From Ecdyonurus torrentis (lineage: Eukaryota > Arthropoda > Insecta > Ephemeroptera > Heptageniidae): a DNA stretch of 64,000 bases. The notes under the pieces were generated by a model. That model saw only the letters and a list, made by a program, of their open reading frames with translations. It had not been told where the DNA came from and did not search any database. The translations under genes and the position numbers were made by a program. Shown one piece after another: positions 51,293 to 64,000 of this stretch; the stretch's first letter is position 1, and every line of letters starts with the position of its first letter. Location: positions 30,801,950 to 30,865,949 of the forward strand of contig OX439131.1 in the NCBI GenBank assembly GCA_949318235.1. The letters are read 5' to 3'.

Positions 51293-52716
51293 GTATCATA
51301 CTTATGTTGATAAACGATAAACGTGTTCATTAATTATTTTTTTGAAGACATGATAAATTCCACGAAATATATTCACTATAAGAAAACATACCTAAAATAA
51401 AATAAATTTAGAGTTTTACCCACTATGAGGAAAGTGAAGACTCTTTGTGGCAAAATATAAGTGTTCTTTTGATCAAAACTCTTACATGGAGAGAGAGAGA
51501 AAGAGAGAGAGCATTTTTTAAACATAAATCTACAAAATATTGAACCTATATAGACGAGTGCTTCAATTTTAAAAAGAAATAAATTGTATCGAAAGTATGT
51601 GAATAAAGTATATACTTTTTTTTTCTATATTGCGCGATTTTTTTTTTATCTATTTTATTTTTACATGAAAATTTTTTTCTCTAAAATAAATATTGCTTTT
51701 TTCTTTAGCTCAAGAATGTTTTACTTGAAGGTTTGCTTTTGACAAAAATTGAATTATAGTCTACAGTTTTATTTACATATTTTGATATGAAAATTCAATA
51801 TTTTATTGTTGTTGTTGTTTTTTTGTTAACGCTAGTATCATCATCGATGTATTCCATTTCAACATTGAGTGTTTTTGTTAATTTAAATTTATTATAAACG
51901 TCATATTTATTTTTACAATAAATTTAAAATATATTTATTTTTTATTAATACTTAAACACACTCATGCCTATTTTTTATATATAAAATTCATTAAATTTTA
52001 TTTTATATTCTTCAGTTCCATAGAAAAGTATAAAAAATTCTAATTACAGTATAGTCTATATAGTATAAGAAGTTTTTTTTAATTAATACTAAAGTTTTTT
52101 TTCCTCTCTATTCATTACTGTAATGAGATTTTTTCTTTCTTTTGAAACGTATGTTTTAAATGATAACGCACTTTTTTATAGACCATAGTTTTTATTATAA
52201 GAAATGGTTAAATATCTCGCTCTGTTTAACATTACTAGAATATGTGGAACTAACTAATTTTTTGTTCTCTTTTATAAAATTTATGTTTATATGTATTTAC
52301 AACGTAATTTTTAGTATTAATAAAAAATTATTACATGTATCGTTGAATTGCATAAAAAACAAAACAAATTACCTTATAACGTGTTTGGTATGGAATCTGA
52401 AAAAAAAAAAAATGTTAATATGTTAAAAAAATTTCATTCGTTGTCACATTATATAAGTTTTATATTAATAAGTTTTACGTAATAATGACTTCTTCAATTG
52501 AGATAAAGTTTTACAACCGCATTAATTGTATATTATAGTATTACTTTTAATTCTTTCATATCTTCTACATCATTTGAGGTGTTAATGTTTATGACTACAG
52601 TTTTTTTTTTTAAGTTGAACCATATTCTTTATTATGTTTTACTGTACGGTTTAACTTAGTAAAAATGAAAACTGAGTCTTTGTGAAATAAAAATACAATT
52701 CATTGTTAAAAAAAAA

Positions 52717-53630
52717 TTAAGCCATAGACCACATAAAACAGCATGTGCTTTTTAATGAATAAATATGAAATAGGATCTTCAAAACTGATGACAATTTTTA
52801 TCAGAATGTTAATGCAGCCACACGAGAGAGCATGAAAATACTGTAAAGTAAACAATTTGCGTGACTATTCATGTTTATGACGTCCGAAACATGCAAAAAT
52901 GAGTAAAAAAATTTATGCGGGTTGCATAAATTGAAATTTTCTAATCACTGCTACGGAGTTACAGTTGGGTTTTGAGACAAACTAAAGTTATTTATGTAAG
53001 TCCCATTAATTGTTTTTTGATATAAATGCTTATGTTTTCTTCTGGTCTAATCATTTAAACAAAGTTATAAATATCTATTGTATTGTAATCCTGAAAAAGC
53101 TCCAAGACGATAATACTAAAATATTTAATTATAAAAATAAACTTAATGTTTTAATAGTAAGTGGACAAAGATACAAAGTTACTTTTAATTGAAGATAGAA
53201 ATTAATGTGAAAGTTCATTTCAACGCAACCGTACTTACACATTTAACTTTCAACCTTGCAGACATTTTACATTTACGGTTAATTACAAATTATGTGTATA
53301 AAGATTTTTTTTCAAGGCATAGACCAGAAGAACACATAAGCATTTATATCACGAAAAACGGATGGGACTTACATAAATGAATTCAGTTTGTCTCAAAATC
53401 CTAGCAGTGATCAGAAATTTTCAATTTATGCAACCCGCACAACATTTTTCACTGATATTTTCATGTTTCTGGCGTCAGAAACTTACATAATTGCATACTT
53501 AACAGTATTTTCACACTCTCTCGTGGGGCTACATTAACATTCTAGTAAAAATTGTCATCAGTTTTAAAGATCCCATTTCATGTTTATTCATTAAAAAGCA
53601 CATGTTGTTTTATGTGGTCTATAGCTTTAA
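52717..53630. mobile_element. Large foldback element flanked by TTAA
   Basis: Left end TTAA-GCCATAGACCACATAA and right end TTATGTGGTCTATAGCT-TTAA are inverted copies. The arms are about 320 bp (52721-53050 and 53305-53626), clearly alignable but diverged, around a ~250-bp centre. Shared blocks include GGACTTACATAAAT and TTTATGCAACCCGCA in one sense. TTAA flanks suggest mobilisation by a piggyBac-type transposase (TTAA targeting is established for that family); the ends do not show the usual CCC start, so this is tentative. Short frames inside have no transposase features. A solo arm of the same family is at 33580. Confidence 0.85.
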
Positions 53631-54810
53631 GTATGCAATGTATGGCATTTAAATAATAATATGTATCAACTTATTATTTTATTGAATTAATTTATTCATT
53701 TAACTTATAAAATAATAATAATACATATATAACAATACTAATTGTGTTTCAAAGTATTGACTAATTATATACAATATAATTAATGTTATGCTATATTATG
53801 TATATATTATGTTATAATATTTATGTATAAATATATAATTACCGTTAAAAGCAGTTTTACTTTGAATTTATAAATAAAAAATTTATAAGTGTTTATCGTA
53901 CAAAGTTTATGCATTTAATTACAACATTTTGCACTTCTCTTTACATCACTAAGTCACTTTAATATATTTACGTACTTAACATTTGTGAGTGAACAGGAAA
54001 TCATAAGGTTTTATTTCTAACTTTAAATAACATTGCAAATGAAGCAAATAAAATGCATTACAAAAGTTGTTGCATTTGAAAATATTATAAACTGCTTTTG
54101 ATACAGTAGAGCAAAATTGTAATATACCACATAGTCTTTGCAGAAAGTTTGACTAATTAATTAACTCAACAATTCCATGACCTTTTAGTACAAATACTAT
54201 GATTGTCAATTCATAGAAAAAAAAATACAAATGTGAGAGTTTAATAAATAATATAAAAAGTATAAAAAATTTCTTAGCAAAACTTTGTTCAATTTATTGA
54301 AATAAGTTAAGGACTGCATCACTGAAATTAAAATGTTGACCCTCTACTTTTATGATGTCATCAAAAAGTTAATGGTAAAAACTTAATATAAAAAATAATA
54401 TAAAAACTTTAGTACCCGTTACCATCAGATAAGTAAAGAGAGAGAAAAATTATTGAAATTAAAATGACGCATTGTCGGAGTAAAAGTTTATAATATACAA
54501 TTCAAAATTTTGCATGATTATACAACGAAACATTTTACAATTTTGAAGTTGTGATAGCCTGAGCAAATAATAATTATCATTTCATTTGAATAGTCAAATC
54601 ACCTAATTCTGAGTCTCAATATAAGTTATCAACGATGAAAAGATATAATAATGAGAACATCTAGTGCTGTGACCAATATACTAGCGAGCACATAAAGTCC
54701 ACGCCACGTAAGGATGTTCGATATTTCTTAAATAATCGTATATTTAACCAAAAACTGTTATTTGAAATGGGCGATATCTGTGGGCGATCATGCAAACTAA
54801 AATGTTCTTG

Positions 54811-54976
54811 GGTGTATATACCCGATACCGACTCAAAAAACCTGAGTCATACCTGCCGTTCGACCTTTTACGGTATCGCCCAGCCGCCCCTCTTCTCTTC
54901 AAATGTGACAATGGGTGATACTTTAGGCATGCCCGATTTAAATCAACTGAGGTTTTTTGAATCGAGTATATATACT
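54811..54976. mobile_element. Small GC-richer foldback, possible MITE
   Basis: The left segment (gtatatacccgatacc, then gactcaaaaaacctgagt) is mirrored by right-hand ctgaggttttttgaatcgag and tatatac. This gives arms of about 30 bp with several mismatches around a ~110-bp centre. The element is noticeably GC-richer than its flanks. No clean target duplication was seen. It may be an old MITE or a structured insertion. Confidence 0.45.
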
Positions 54977-55512
54977 TTAATAATATACTTTAATAATATA
55001 ACCGTATTAAGTCATAAAGAAAAAAAAATCTATGATGCACATGTAAATTTTCAGTTTAAATTTCTTTAACTATACTGTCTAAGTTAGTTAAGTGTATAAG
55101 ATAAAAAAAAATAGATATAATTATTTAAATGAATTCACAAACGTTGTATTTTTTTTTAATAACGCTTTGCATTAAAATATTAAGTATGTTTAAATAATAT
55201 TATATTTTTCTGTAAGTCATAATAATAATCCTCTTTTTATTTCTTCAACTTTGGAGAGAGGAAGAGGGGAGGGTGGGGGTAGATGATAATAAACACTGCG
55301 TGAAGTTACGAGTTGTCATATAAAATCATCATATATAATTATTTTAAAAAATTAAACACACCGCAAATATTTCACACCAAGAAAAGAAAATAAAGATTAT
55401 TTTCTTTATTTTTAAATTTTTTTTTGCGTATGAACTTCCTTCTTACGTTAGTATCTCTTTAACACATCGTATTTTAATTGTAAAGAAGTTGAATGAGAAG
55501 ACAACAATGAGA

Positions 55513-55516
55513 GAGA

Positions 55517-55553
<37 letters not shown>
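55513..55553. repeat. (GA)n microsatellite
   Basis: Imperfect start, then about 28 bp of pure GA. Confidence 0.94.
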
Positions 55554-56790
55554 TGGTTTTAATCGCGTATCTCTTTTAGTAAAAGAAACAACATTTTTAA
55601 AGCGTTAATATATTTATAAACAGATAAAATAGTGCAAAACAGTCTTTGTATTTTATCATTAAAACATCATAAAATAATATTTTTAGCAAATTTTTTTCTA
55701 CATTTTGACCTAGATATTAATGAAAGTAATTATAACGTTGTACTTTATATATATATAATATTAATTAAATTTTCCGTTATATTCATGTTGATGAAATAAA
55801 AACATACGTGGTGATAATAATTATTTTGCAGTTCATTATTTTCCGTGATTTAAAATATATATATCCATTTGTATGTAATACAGCCTAAAGCAACTTTTTC
55901 ATTAAGGAAATATTAAAAATGTAATTTAAACATAGAGATTTTAGTTATTCTCAACTTATAAATTGTTATTTATACCGTTTGAGGCTTTCAATTCAAGTAA
56001 TTAATTAAAAAAAAATACCAAAGATTTAATTTTTTGGTTTTAGTATTGGGATAACAACAAATAAAAAAAAGCTTTAAAACAAAAAGTTCTGAAACTTTTT
56101 TTTTTTTTTTTTGAAAAGTTTGCATTTTATTCTCCAAATGCTAAAACAAAATTTATAAAGATGAAATCATAAACTTATTATTATTTAACTTGTATACAAG
56201 TTTGTATAAACAAATAAAACACTAATTACCTAATATTTTAAGAACACTTTTAATTTTGAGTTTTTTTGTTAGCTTTAAGAACCCAATGAAACTTTTTTAT
56301 GAAATTATTTAAGTTTACATACAAGTAATTTATTTTACCAATCACTTAAACTTTAGAGAGGAAACAACATACATACTTAAAACAAATGAAATGAACAATT
56401 TTATATAGACATATAATAAATATATATTTATAATATACATACTTGAATCCAAGGAGAAACTAGTTTATCGTAGTAAAACTTTAATATAATTATTGTAAAA
56501 CTATCAACTTCAACTATATATCGTAAATATTGGTGAAATTTTACAATTTTTTAATTATATTTTAGTTAATTGGAGTTTATGTTACTTTCAATCATAATGT
56601 TTTCTCTAGATGTATATGTTAATTAGCACCTGAGCACCTTTTTAAAATCTTATCAAAGAGATTGTCTTATAAGTTATACTTTTAAATGCATAAAATAGTC
56701 TGCGTTTAGAAACAAACGAAATTTATTGCACGTTACCAAAGATGAATTCTGTATTTTAGTCCCGTTTAGTGGCTAAACTTATATGTATAT

Positions 56791-56936
<146 letters not shown>

Positions 56937-57386
56937 GTACCAAAGGGCATACAAAATTTTGTATCATATATATCATAAAACAAAATGATTTAATTTTTTT
57001 TTCTTTTTGACTATACTTCTTGTGAATGACACTTATTTTAATAATAAAAATATAACACTTAATTACACACTTCTTTTCAAATGTCTAATTATCCTTCATG
57101 TTGGTTTTAAAAGACAATTACTTACAAATGAGTAATTATAATGAGCTATTTTACATAGGGTTTCTTCTAATAACAAATTACTTGGAATGCATTCAATTCG
57201 CCTATATACATCATTAGAAACAAAACATAATCGACACGAGTCATTTACACGCGTGCATGAGAATAAAACATGTGACAGGAAGCCCCCTTTTTTTTTCCTC
57301 TCCCCCTTCTCCATAATATATTGAAGTTAAGCTTCTTATATAACACATAGTAATGACAACTGTGTATATGGAAAGTGGGTGGGTAA

Positions 57387-57406
57387 AAAAAAAAAAAAAA
57401 AAAAAA
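57387..57406. repeat. Poly-A tract
   Basis: About 20 consecutive A. Confidence 0.9.
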
Positions 57407-58432
57407 TCAACATCAACATTCAATGTTATATTAAAGGATTTGATTGCCAACTAATATTTTTTTAGTAAATTTAAAAATAAAATAATTTAATAAAATAAAA
57501 TATTATACAAATAAAATTATATTGTTTTTGTATATTGTGGATGATAATTTAAATTAGTATAATGGTATATACAAAGAAAAAAAAATATTATACTTAAAAA
57601 TAGTCATTAAATTTTATATTGTATTATATTAGAAAATATAGGTTATTATTTTAGTTATAAAATTTTATGTAAGTATCAGGTGCTTTAAAGGTATAAAAAC
57701 ATTTATAAATGCTTTTAAAATATTTTATTTTTGTTGGCTAAAATTGTATAAATAATTTTATTAAAGACGTAATATTTAAAATAAACCTTTATTACTATTA
57801 TAATGTTCTTAATAAAATGTTAAACATATAAAAACAGCAATTAAAAATTATTTACTTTGTAACAGTTTGTTTCATGTTATAAAAAAAAAATTGTGGTACC
57901 CGCATTTTATAAAATATCAAAAATGATGCTTTGATGTAATTTTGTGGTATATATTTTAAATATTAAAAATATATATATATATATTTTATAAAAATTCAAT
58001 ACTTCATATATAGGGGAAATTTTTTAAAATCTCATTACAGCAAAATAAATTACATGGACTTTGAATTTTTATATTTTATCATCAACGTTTTTATAGACTA
58101 ATTTAACTACGGTTAAATTATAATTTATTATTTCTGTAGATTGGCATTTTGAAATTACGTTTTCGTAGTTTGTAATGTTGACAATTATTTCTCAGTGTTT
58201 CTCATTTGTAGATGTAAGCCTTACCAATGCATTGTTTCGTATGCTGTAGGAGAATACAAAAATGAAATAAACAATTTTGAATTGAACTTGAAAAAAATAT
58301 ATGGGCAATCACAATATTTAAACTTTAATCTATTTTCAAATTATTAGTATAAAACAAAGTACAGCACATGGAATAATATAATAGAGAAGTAAAATAACAG
58401 TTTCAGACATATTTCACTTTTAAAAGTTTAAT

Positions 58433-58609
58433 TTGTTGATATATTTTTTTGCATATATGATGACTGAGATTATTATTATAATAATAGAAAAACAAAAAGA
58501 GACTAGCAATGTGAGTGAAATTAATTTAGTTTTGTTTGCAGATGAAGTTCATCAGAATAGACAAAAGGCATTTCAAGAATCTTTATGGAATGACCCTTTG
58601 CAAACATAC

Positions 58610-58696
<87 letters not shown>

Positions 58697-58969
58697 AAGA
58701 AATGTCAGAAATGTGTGACCTCCCCAGCAAATACGCATAAAAATACTCGTAAAGGTTTTTTTCTTTATATTACAACCTCTATTCTATTTCCCATGAATAT
58801 TAAAGTACCTTTTAAAACAAATTTCAAAAATAGCATCTCACAAGTCAGTGGCTGCGTCTTTATATTTCTAATGAAAAGGTTTAATAGAAAGAAGTGTATG
58901 CGTTATACAGTATATATATTATTTTTCTTGAATGAAAACTGTTTTCTAACATGTACTCATATAAGGTGA
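58433..58969 (+). other. 178-codon open frame with internal (Arg-Glu)n repeat, uncertain coding status
   Basis: This is the longest open frame in the window. Residues about 20-60 read EKQKETSNVSEINLVLFADE then VHQNRQKAFQESLWNDPLQT, followed by a run of Arg-Glu from the (GA)n repeat. A tail with CQKCVTSPANTHKNTRKG comes next. A T-rich acceptor (ttagttttgtttgcag) ends at 58541 and is in phase 1 with the signal-peptide exon. Excluding about 27 repeat codons, roughly 150 stop-free codons are unusual at this AT content. No domain is recognised, the start is AT-rich, and the repeat-encoded segment would be unusual. I leave it as a possible exon, not a called gene. Confidence 0.25.
58614..58694. repeat. 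(GA)n microsatellite, 81 bp
   Basis: It lies inside the longest open frame of the window, where it would encode alternating Arg-Glu. Confidence 0.97.
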
Positions 58970-59414
58970 TAAGATCAGTAAAGAAATGCTTTTCTTTTAA
59001 TTTGGACCTTCTTGAACCTCTCTTTTCTTTACTTAAAGTTACACAAGTTGTTTTTATAGTCTAGATCTCTAGAAAGTAATGATTTATCGACAAAAATATA
59101 ATATTCAAAATTCTTTCCCATTTTTTGAACCTTTTTTATATATATATATAAAAAAGAGATTTAATAATTTTTTTGTTATAAAGAAAATCTAAAATTTAAA
59201 ATATTTCATATTATAAAAACACAATATAACAATGACATATACGAGGAAAAATGTAAATTATTGATTTTAAAGAAATGGATTTTGGAGGAATAAGTAAATA
59301 TTTATATTGTTTAAGTGAAAAGCAATTTTGAGTTGACAAGTTTAAAATATTTAAATTCTAAGAAATGTAAGGAAATAAAAAAAAAAAATTGACATTCACA
59401 GAAATTATTGTTAG

Positions 59415-59521
<107 letters not shown>

Positions 59522-60729
59522 TCTTAGTCTGTCTGCATTAATGACTATCGTTAATAATTTATGAGCCATAATAATTTTCACATTCATGTAATTTTCATAT
59601 TCTGTGTCTAAGGATTTTAGAACTATATCAGAAACTGAAATTATAATACAAAATATGTTTTGTTATATTTTCTGCTCACTGTGTGTTTCCGTTTTACTGC
59701 AGTTGTAAAGACAAATCGGAAACATTTTTCTGATATTCTTTCGTTTTATATATATCGATGTTAGGATATAAAATAGAACCCAAAAATTGTGTTCAAGTTT
59801 TGATGTCAAAGGGAGAAAAAATATATATATAAAAAAATAAAAAGCGAATCATATTTTGTGACCATGTTTTTCAGCACGATTCCCCTCTCCATTTTTGCTC
59901 TTCTTGTCAAACCTACCATTGATAAAATATTCCACTGCAACAATCCTCCCCAACCCCTCTATACTAACTCAAAACGTGTGAAACTTTCGTATTTTTTTTA
60001 TTCGTTTTAAATTTTACACGTATTTTTTATGTATGTATATCCAAAAGTGAAGAGCACTATATATACTAGCTGTTTTTGGCACATCACGATTTATAAGCTT
60101 ATCGACTTTCTTCTTATATATTTTATTTAAAAAAATTTATGTAGTAAATGGATGAAGCTTTTATTTTACAGAACAACTTATTCTAAATATTATAAAAAAA
60201 AGTTGAAGGAGAAAAAAATATAACATTATATTAAATATAACATTTTTCTATAATACATTGCTTTTTGAGTTTAAAATTTTATCTTAAAAAAAAATGTTAA
60301 AAAGAGTATGTAATAATTTTTATTCAGCATTTGAAAGAGGAATAATAATTTCATTTCTTTTATACAAAAGGTAGAACAAAAATGTGCTATTAAAATTGAA
60401 AGGATGTAAATGATTTTTTTTTTGCAGGCATACTCTGTTACATGATTTTTTTTTTTATATCAATTTGAAGTTTTATATGAAACCCTGCAGACATTAACAA
60501 ACAGAAAACCATGTTATTACTATATTAAAGTGTCTTATAAATGAGACTTTTTTTTTTTTGATTCTATATTTTATATATAAAACTATATAATAGCAAGCTC
60601 AATTAAAGAGGTTTGTAAATTTATGATGAAGAAAGCAAATTTAAATATCGATTATTATAATTACTATCAGAGAGAAAGAGGAGACTATACGGTGTTTGAT
60701 CATCTACCTAACAATAACGTGGCCGAACA

Positions 60730-60865
<136 letters not shown>

Positions 60866-61055
60866 TCACACGGACTCATCTTTGGTGTTGTAAAACAAAC
60901 ACAGTCACCTTGTATAGACTTTGAATAGAACTAGTAGTCCGCTTGTTTAATACAGTGCGTACAAATTAAAATTGAAATATTAAACGAATTGGTGTTATTT
61001 AAGATTACATCATATCGGTTATTTGTTTAATTAAATTTTTGGTACAAATCACATT

Positions 61056-61060
<5 letters not shown>

Positions 61061-61109
<49 letters not shown>
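61061..61109. repeat. (AT)n microsatellite
   Basis: About 24 TA units. Confidence 0.94.
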
Positions 61110-61113
<4 letters not shown>

Positions 61114-62918
61114 CATTAATTTTATATAATATATTAACTTAAGTTATAAAAAAACAAAAGAACTGAAATTGCATTTTGTTCAAGCATATATATTTATTTT
61201 GTAAGCTACATTATTTGAACCATTTTCAACATTTATTTTGTGATATAAAATCAATATAATTAAAACCTGATTTTTAGAAGCTTGTTTCAATTAAATAACT
61301 GTCCAAAATATCACACTCGAAATGAAATGAATACAATAATTTTTGGATTACTAAAATAATTATTGTTTAATATCAATATTTAAATTTTCAATTATTATGA
61401 AACTTACACTCTGCTTTCAAAACTGTCGAAAATTTCATTATATACAAATTTAAACATGAAAAAAAACAACAACAAAAAAACAAAAAAACACAACAACAAT
61501 GCATTGGATTCATCCATGTATATTATATTTATAATGTATTGATAAATAATAATAATATACATTTCTATGTATATATATATATATATATACATACAAAATA
61601 AATATTTAAATAATTAAACAACACAAAATTAATCTCATAAACATTGTAACAATGTACATTGCATGAACGAAAACGTTAATTAGTTTTTTAGTGTATATAT
61701 TATCAATGTGTGTGAGTATTTTTTTTTATCCTCTATCATATATATTATGTACAAAATAATTATAAAATATTGTATAGGGTCAAATAATGTAAATTATATA
61801 TAATTTTTAAATTATACACAGATATATTAATTGATTTTTTTTTTGTGTGTGTGTGTATGTATATGTGTTTATATAAAATAATTGAAATTTTTGATAAATA
61901 TTATGTTTTTCTATAATATTGTAATTTATACAACATATTTAGTAATATAGGTGTTTATAAAGTGCCTGGATTCTTTTACAATCAATATAATATGCATTGA
62001 AATGTGTTACCTCTCTCTATCTTTTTCATGTCAACTACAGGCGTGTATCTGATTTTTTTAATATACTGCATACTTTACATTAAAATAAATCAATGCTGAC
62101 TTTTGCTGCACTTTTCAAATACTCAAGAGACTCTTGAAAACCAAACAATAATTGTATAATGTAGTGCAGTATGGTTTAATTTTATATATAAAATTATTAT
62201 AAAATGATACTTATTAAAGATGTGTATACATAAGGAATGAGAAATTCTCTATATTATTTTAATAAAAGTTTATATTTTTTGTTTGCTTACATAATTTTAT
62301 CCAATCACAATCGTTAGTATAATTATAATCCATGATGTCATGTTTTGGAAATATTTATTATATATAAATTTTATATTAGCATATAGAAAAAAATAAAAAA
62401 AACAGTAATTTTAATATTTTGCACAAGTTTAAAAAATATATTTGATTTTGTTTTATCAACATTATATCAAAATGATTTGTATGTCAAGAAAAATCAAGAG
62501 AGAAAAAATTCAGAGGGGGAAAGCCAAATGCGTTTTTTTGTCCTAAAATTTCGATTTTCTTTACATTTGTCCAATTTTGAAAAATTCAAAATATTTAATT
62601 TTTGGTTTCCTTTAAAAGTTCTTAAGATGATTATAATTTTTCAAAGCTTCCTTATTGTAACTCTTTTCTTATATATATTTTTTATGTAATATTATCAACT
62701 CTTTCCTTAAGAAAGATTTTCATCTCTACCTGTCACTCGTAATTAGTGTTTTACTTTTTAATTGCAAATTTTATAAGAATGACTAGAGCGTCTCTGGTGG
62801 AAATAATAGCAACTAACAGTCGTGGATATATAAAATTATAAGACGAAAGTTTTTGGTGCCAACTTTTCATTTTCTGACACCAGGGGAAAAAGGTGAATAA
62901 ATTATTAAAGGTAAAATG

Positions 62919-62922
<4 letters not shown>

Positions 62923-62966
<44 letters not shown>
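62923..62966. repeat. Poly-A tract, 44 bp
   Basis: 44 consecutive A. Confidence 0.95.
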
Positions 62967-62968
<2 letters not shown>

Positions 62969-63833
62969 GTATTAATATATATTTTGAGAAACAGGGGAGT
63001 AAAAAGTAAAAATCAATATTAAATTTACATAATTTAATCAAATATTTCTAAGACAAACATTTTGAATAAATTAATATTTACATTATGTATGCTTTTGAAA
63101 ATATTTAGATTCTGTATAAAGTTGTTTCTAAGAAAACTTTATTAATAAAATATAAATAAAACTACTTGTTTATTATGTGAAATTGTTTGTTTAGAAAATT
63201 GATAATATTTTACTTTTGTGTTTTAATTTTATAAATTAAATTTCTTACTTTTGTTGTTCTTTTATTTTTAGCTTAACAAACAAAACAGAAAGAACAAATC
63301 TTTATTATCATCCCTATATGCTATATATACATTTTTTTCTTCTATTTTAGTACTAGTATTTCAAAGATTGAAACAATAATTTTTATATCTGAAAGAGGCT
63401 CACAGACATAAAAATATGACGACATATTCTTGAATGTAACTTGTATATATAAAAGAGGAAGACAAATATTTTTTAGACAAGATTTTTTTTTCTTTTTGTA
63501 TTTTATTTGAGAACGACTCGAGTTGCTATTTTTTTTTCTCTTCTTCTTTCGTTTCTTTTGTGATTCATGCAAAGCAAAATTTTGGGTATACAATGAAAAT
63601 TGAAAAACGTGTAGTAAAAAAGTACATATATAGAAATATACATATTATACACAAAAAGGAAAAAAAATCAATGTAAACAAAAGGTCGGAGGTACAAAATC
63701 GGGATAAAAGGTAACATATCACAAAATATATAATATATATTTTTTATGTGAGCCGTTGAGATTGAAAAAAAAAAATAATACCGAGTAAAAGTGAAACTGA
63801 GTCTGTGTGTGTTTTAAGTTTGTGAAGACTTTG

Positions 63834-63874
63834 ATTTTTTTTTTCCTTTTTTTTTTTTTTTTTTTTTTTTTTTT
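63834..63874. repeat. Poly-T tract with CC break
   Basis: T run interrupted once by CC near 63845. Confidence 0.92.
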
Positions 63875-64000
63875 CAACTGTCACTTGGCTGTCATTTGCT
63901 TTGAAACTTTAATTAACCAAAACACCGTAACTGACAGAAATGCATGAAAAAACTTTGTGAGACAAAGAAGAGAAGAAACAAATTAAAAGTTTCAAGTCGC

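Noticed and set aside
52160..53380. Open frames in and beside the TTAA foldback (52160, 53010, 53189)
   Set aside because: They are short, AT-driven and lack transposase motifs. The interior frames are explained by the foldback element itself.

Overview
This window looks like a gene-poor, extremely AT-rich stretch of an animal nuclear genome. By eye roughly three quarters or more of the bases are A or T. It has no operons, no long reading frames, no rRNA or tRNA, and a very high load of simple repeats: (CT/GA)n, (AT)n, poly-A/T and some (CA)n. An arthropod, most likely an insect, is my best guess. The reasons are the base composition, a CpG-rich exon embedded in AT-rich DNA, a GTAAGT splice donor, and several short foldback (MITE-like) elements. 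The species cannot be named from the sequence.

The one convincing gene part is a first coding exon on the + strand at 28995-29082. It encodes 29 residues with a hydrophobic signal-peptide core and ends in a phase-1 donor (CAG|GTAAGT). A CpG- and C-rich island at 28539-28642 lies just upstream and is probably its promoter region. If this exon is real, everything from 29083 to at least the next exon, possibly to the end of the window, is a long first intron. Three downstream places have an acceptor in the matching phase (34904, 36298, 58542); none can be confirmed here. Everything upstream of about 28.5 kb is intergenic or belongs to another gene's intron.

The rest is mobile-element debris and microsatellites. 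There are five distinct foldback or TIR elements: 6440-6922 with TA duplication; 7654-8050 with 158-bp near-identical arms and TAAA duplication; 19964-20271 with TAA duplication, Harbinger-like; 38494-38976; and 52717-53630 flanked by TTAA. A solo arm of the last family sits at 33580-33906. A ~112-bp MITE family with TA flanks occurs three times in the same orientation (17155, 23014, 28153). A smaller foldback lies at 54811-54976. Long microsatellites include a ~185-bp (CT)n at 39534, a 129-bp (CT)n at 22801, a ~127-bp (CT)n at 60736 and (AT)n blocks of up to about 140 bp.

No complete gene, CRISPR array, rRNA, tRNA or autonomous transposase was found. I see no dramatic new system. The most useful observations are the isolated signal-peptide exon with its candidate partner exons, and the sharply defined foldback families.
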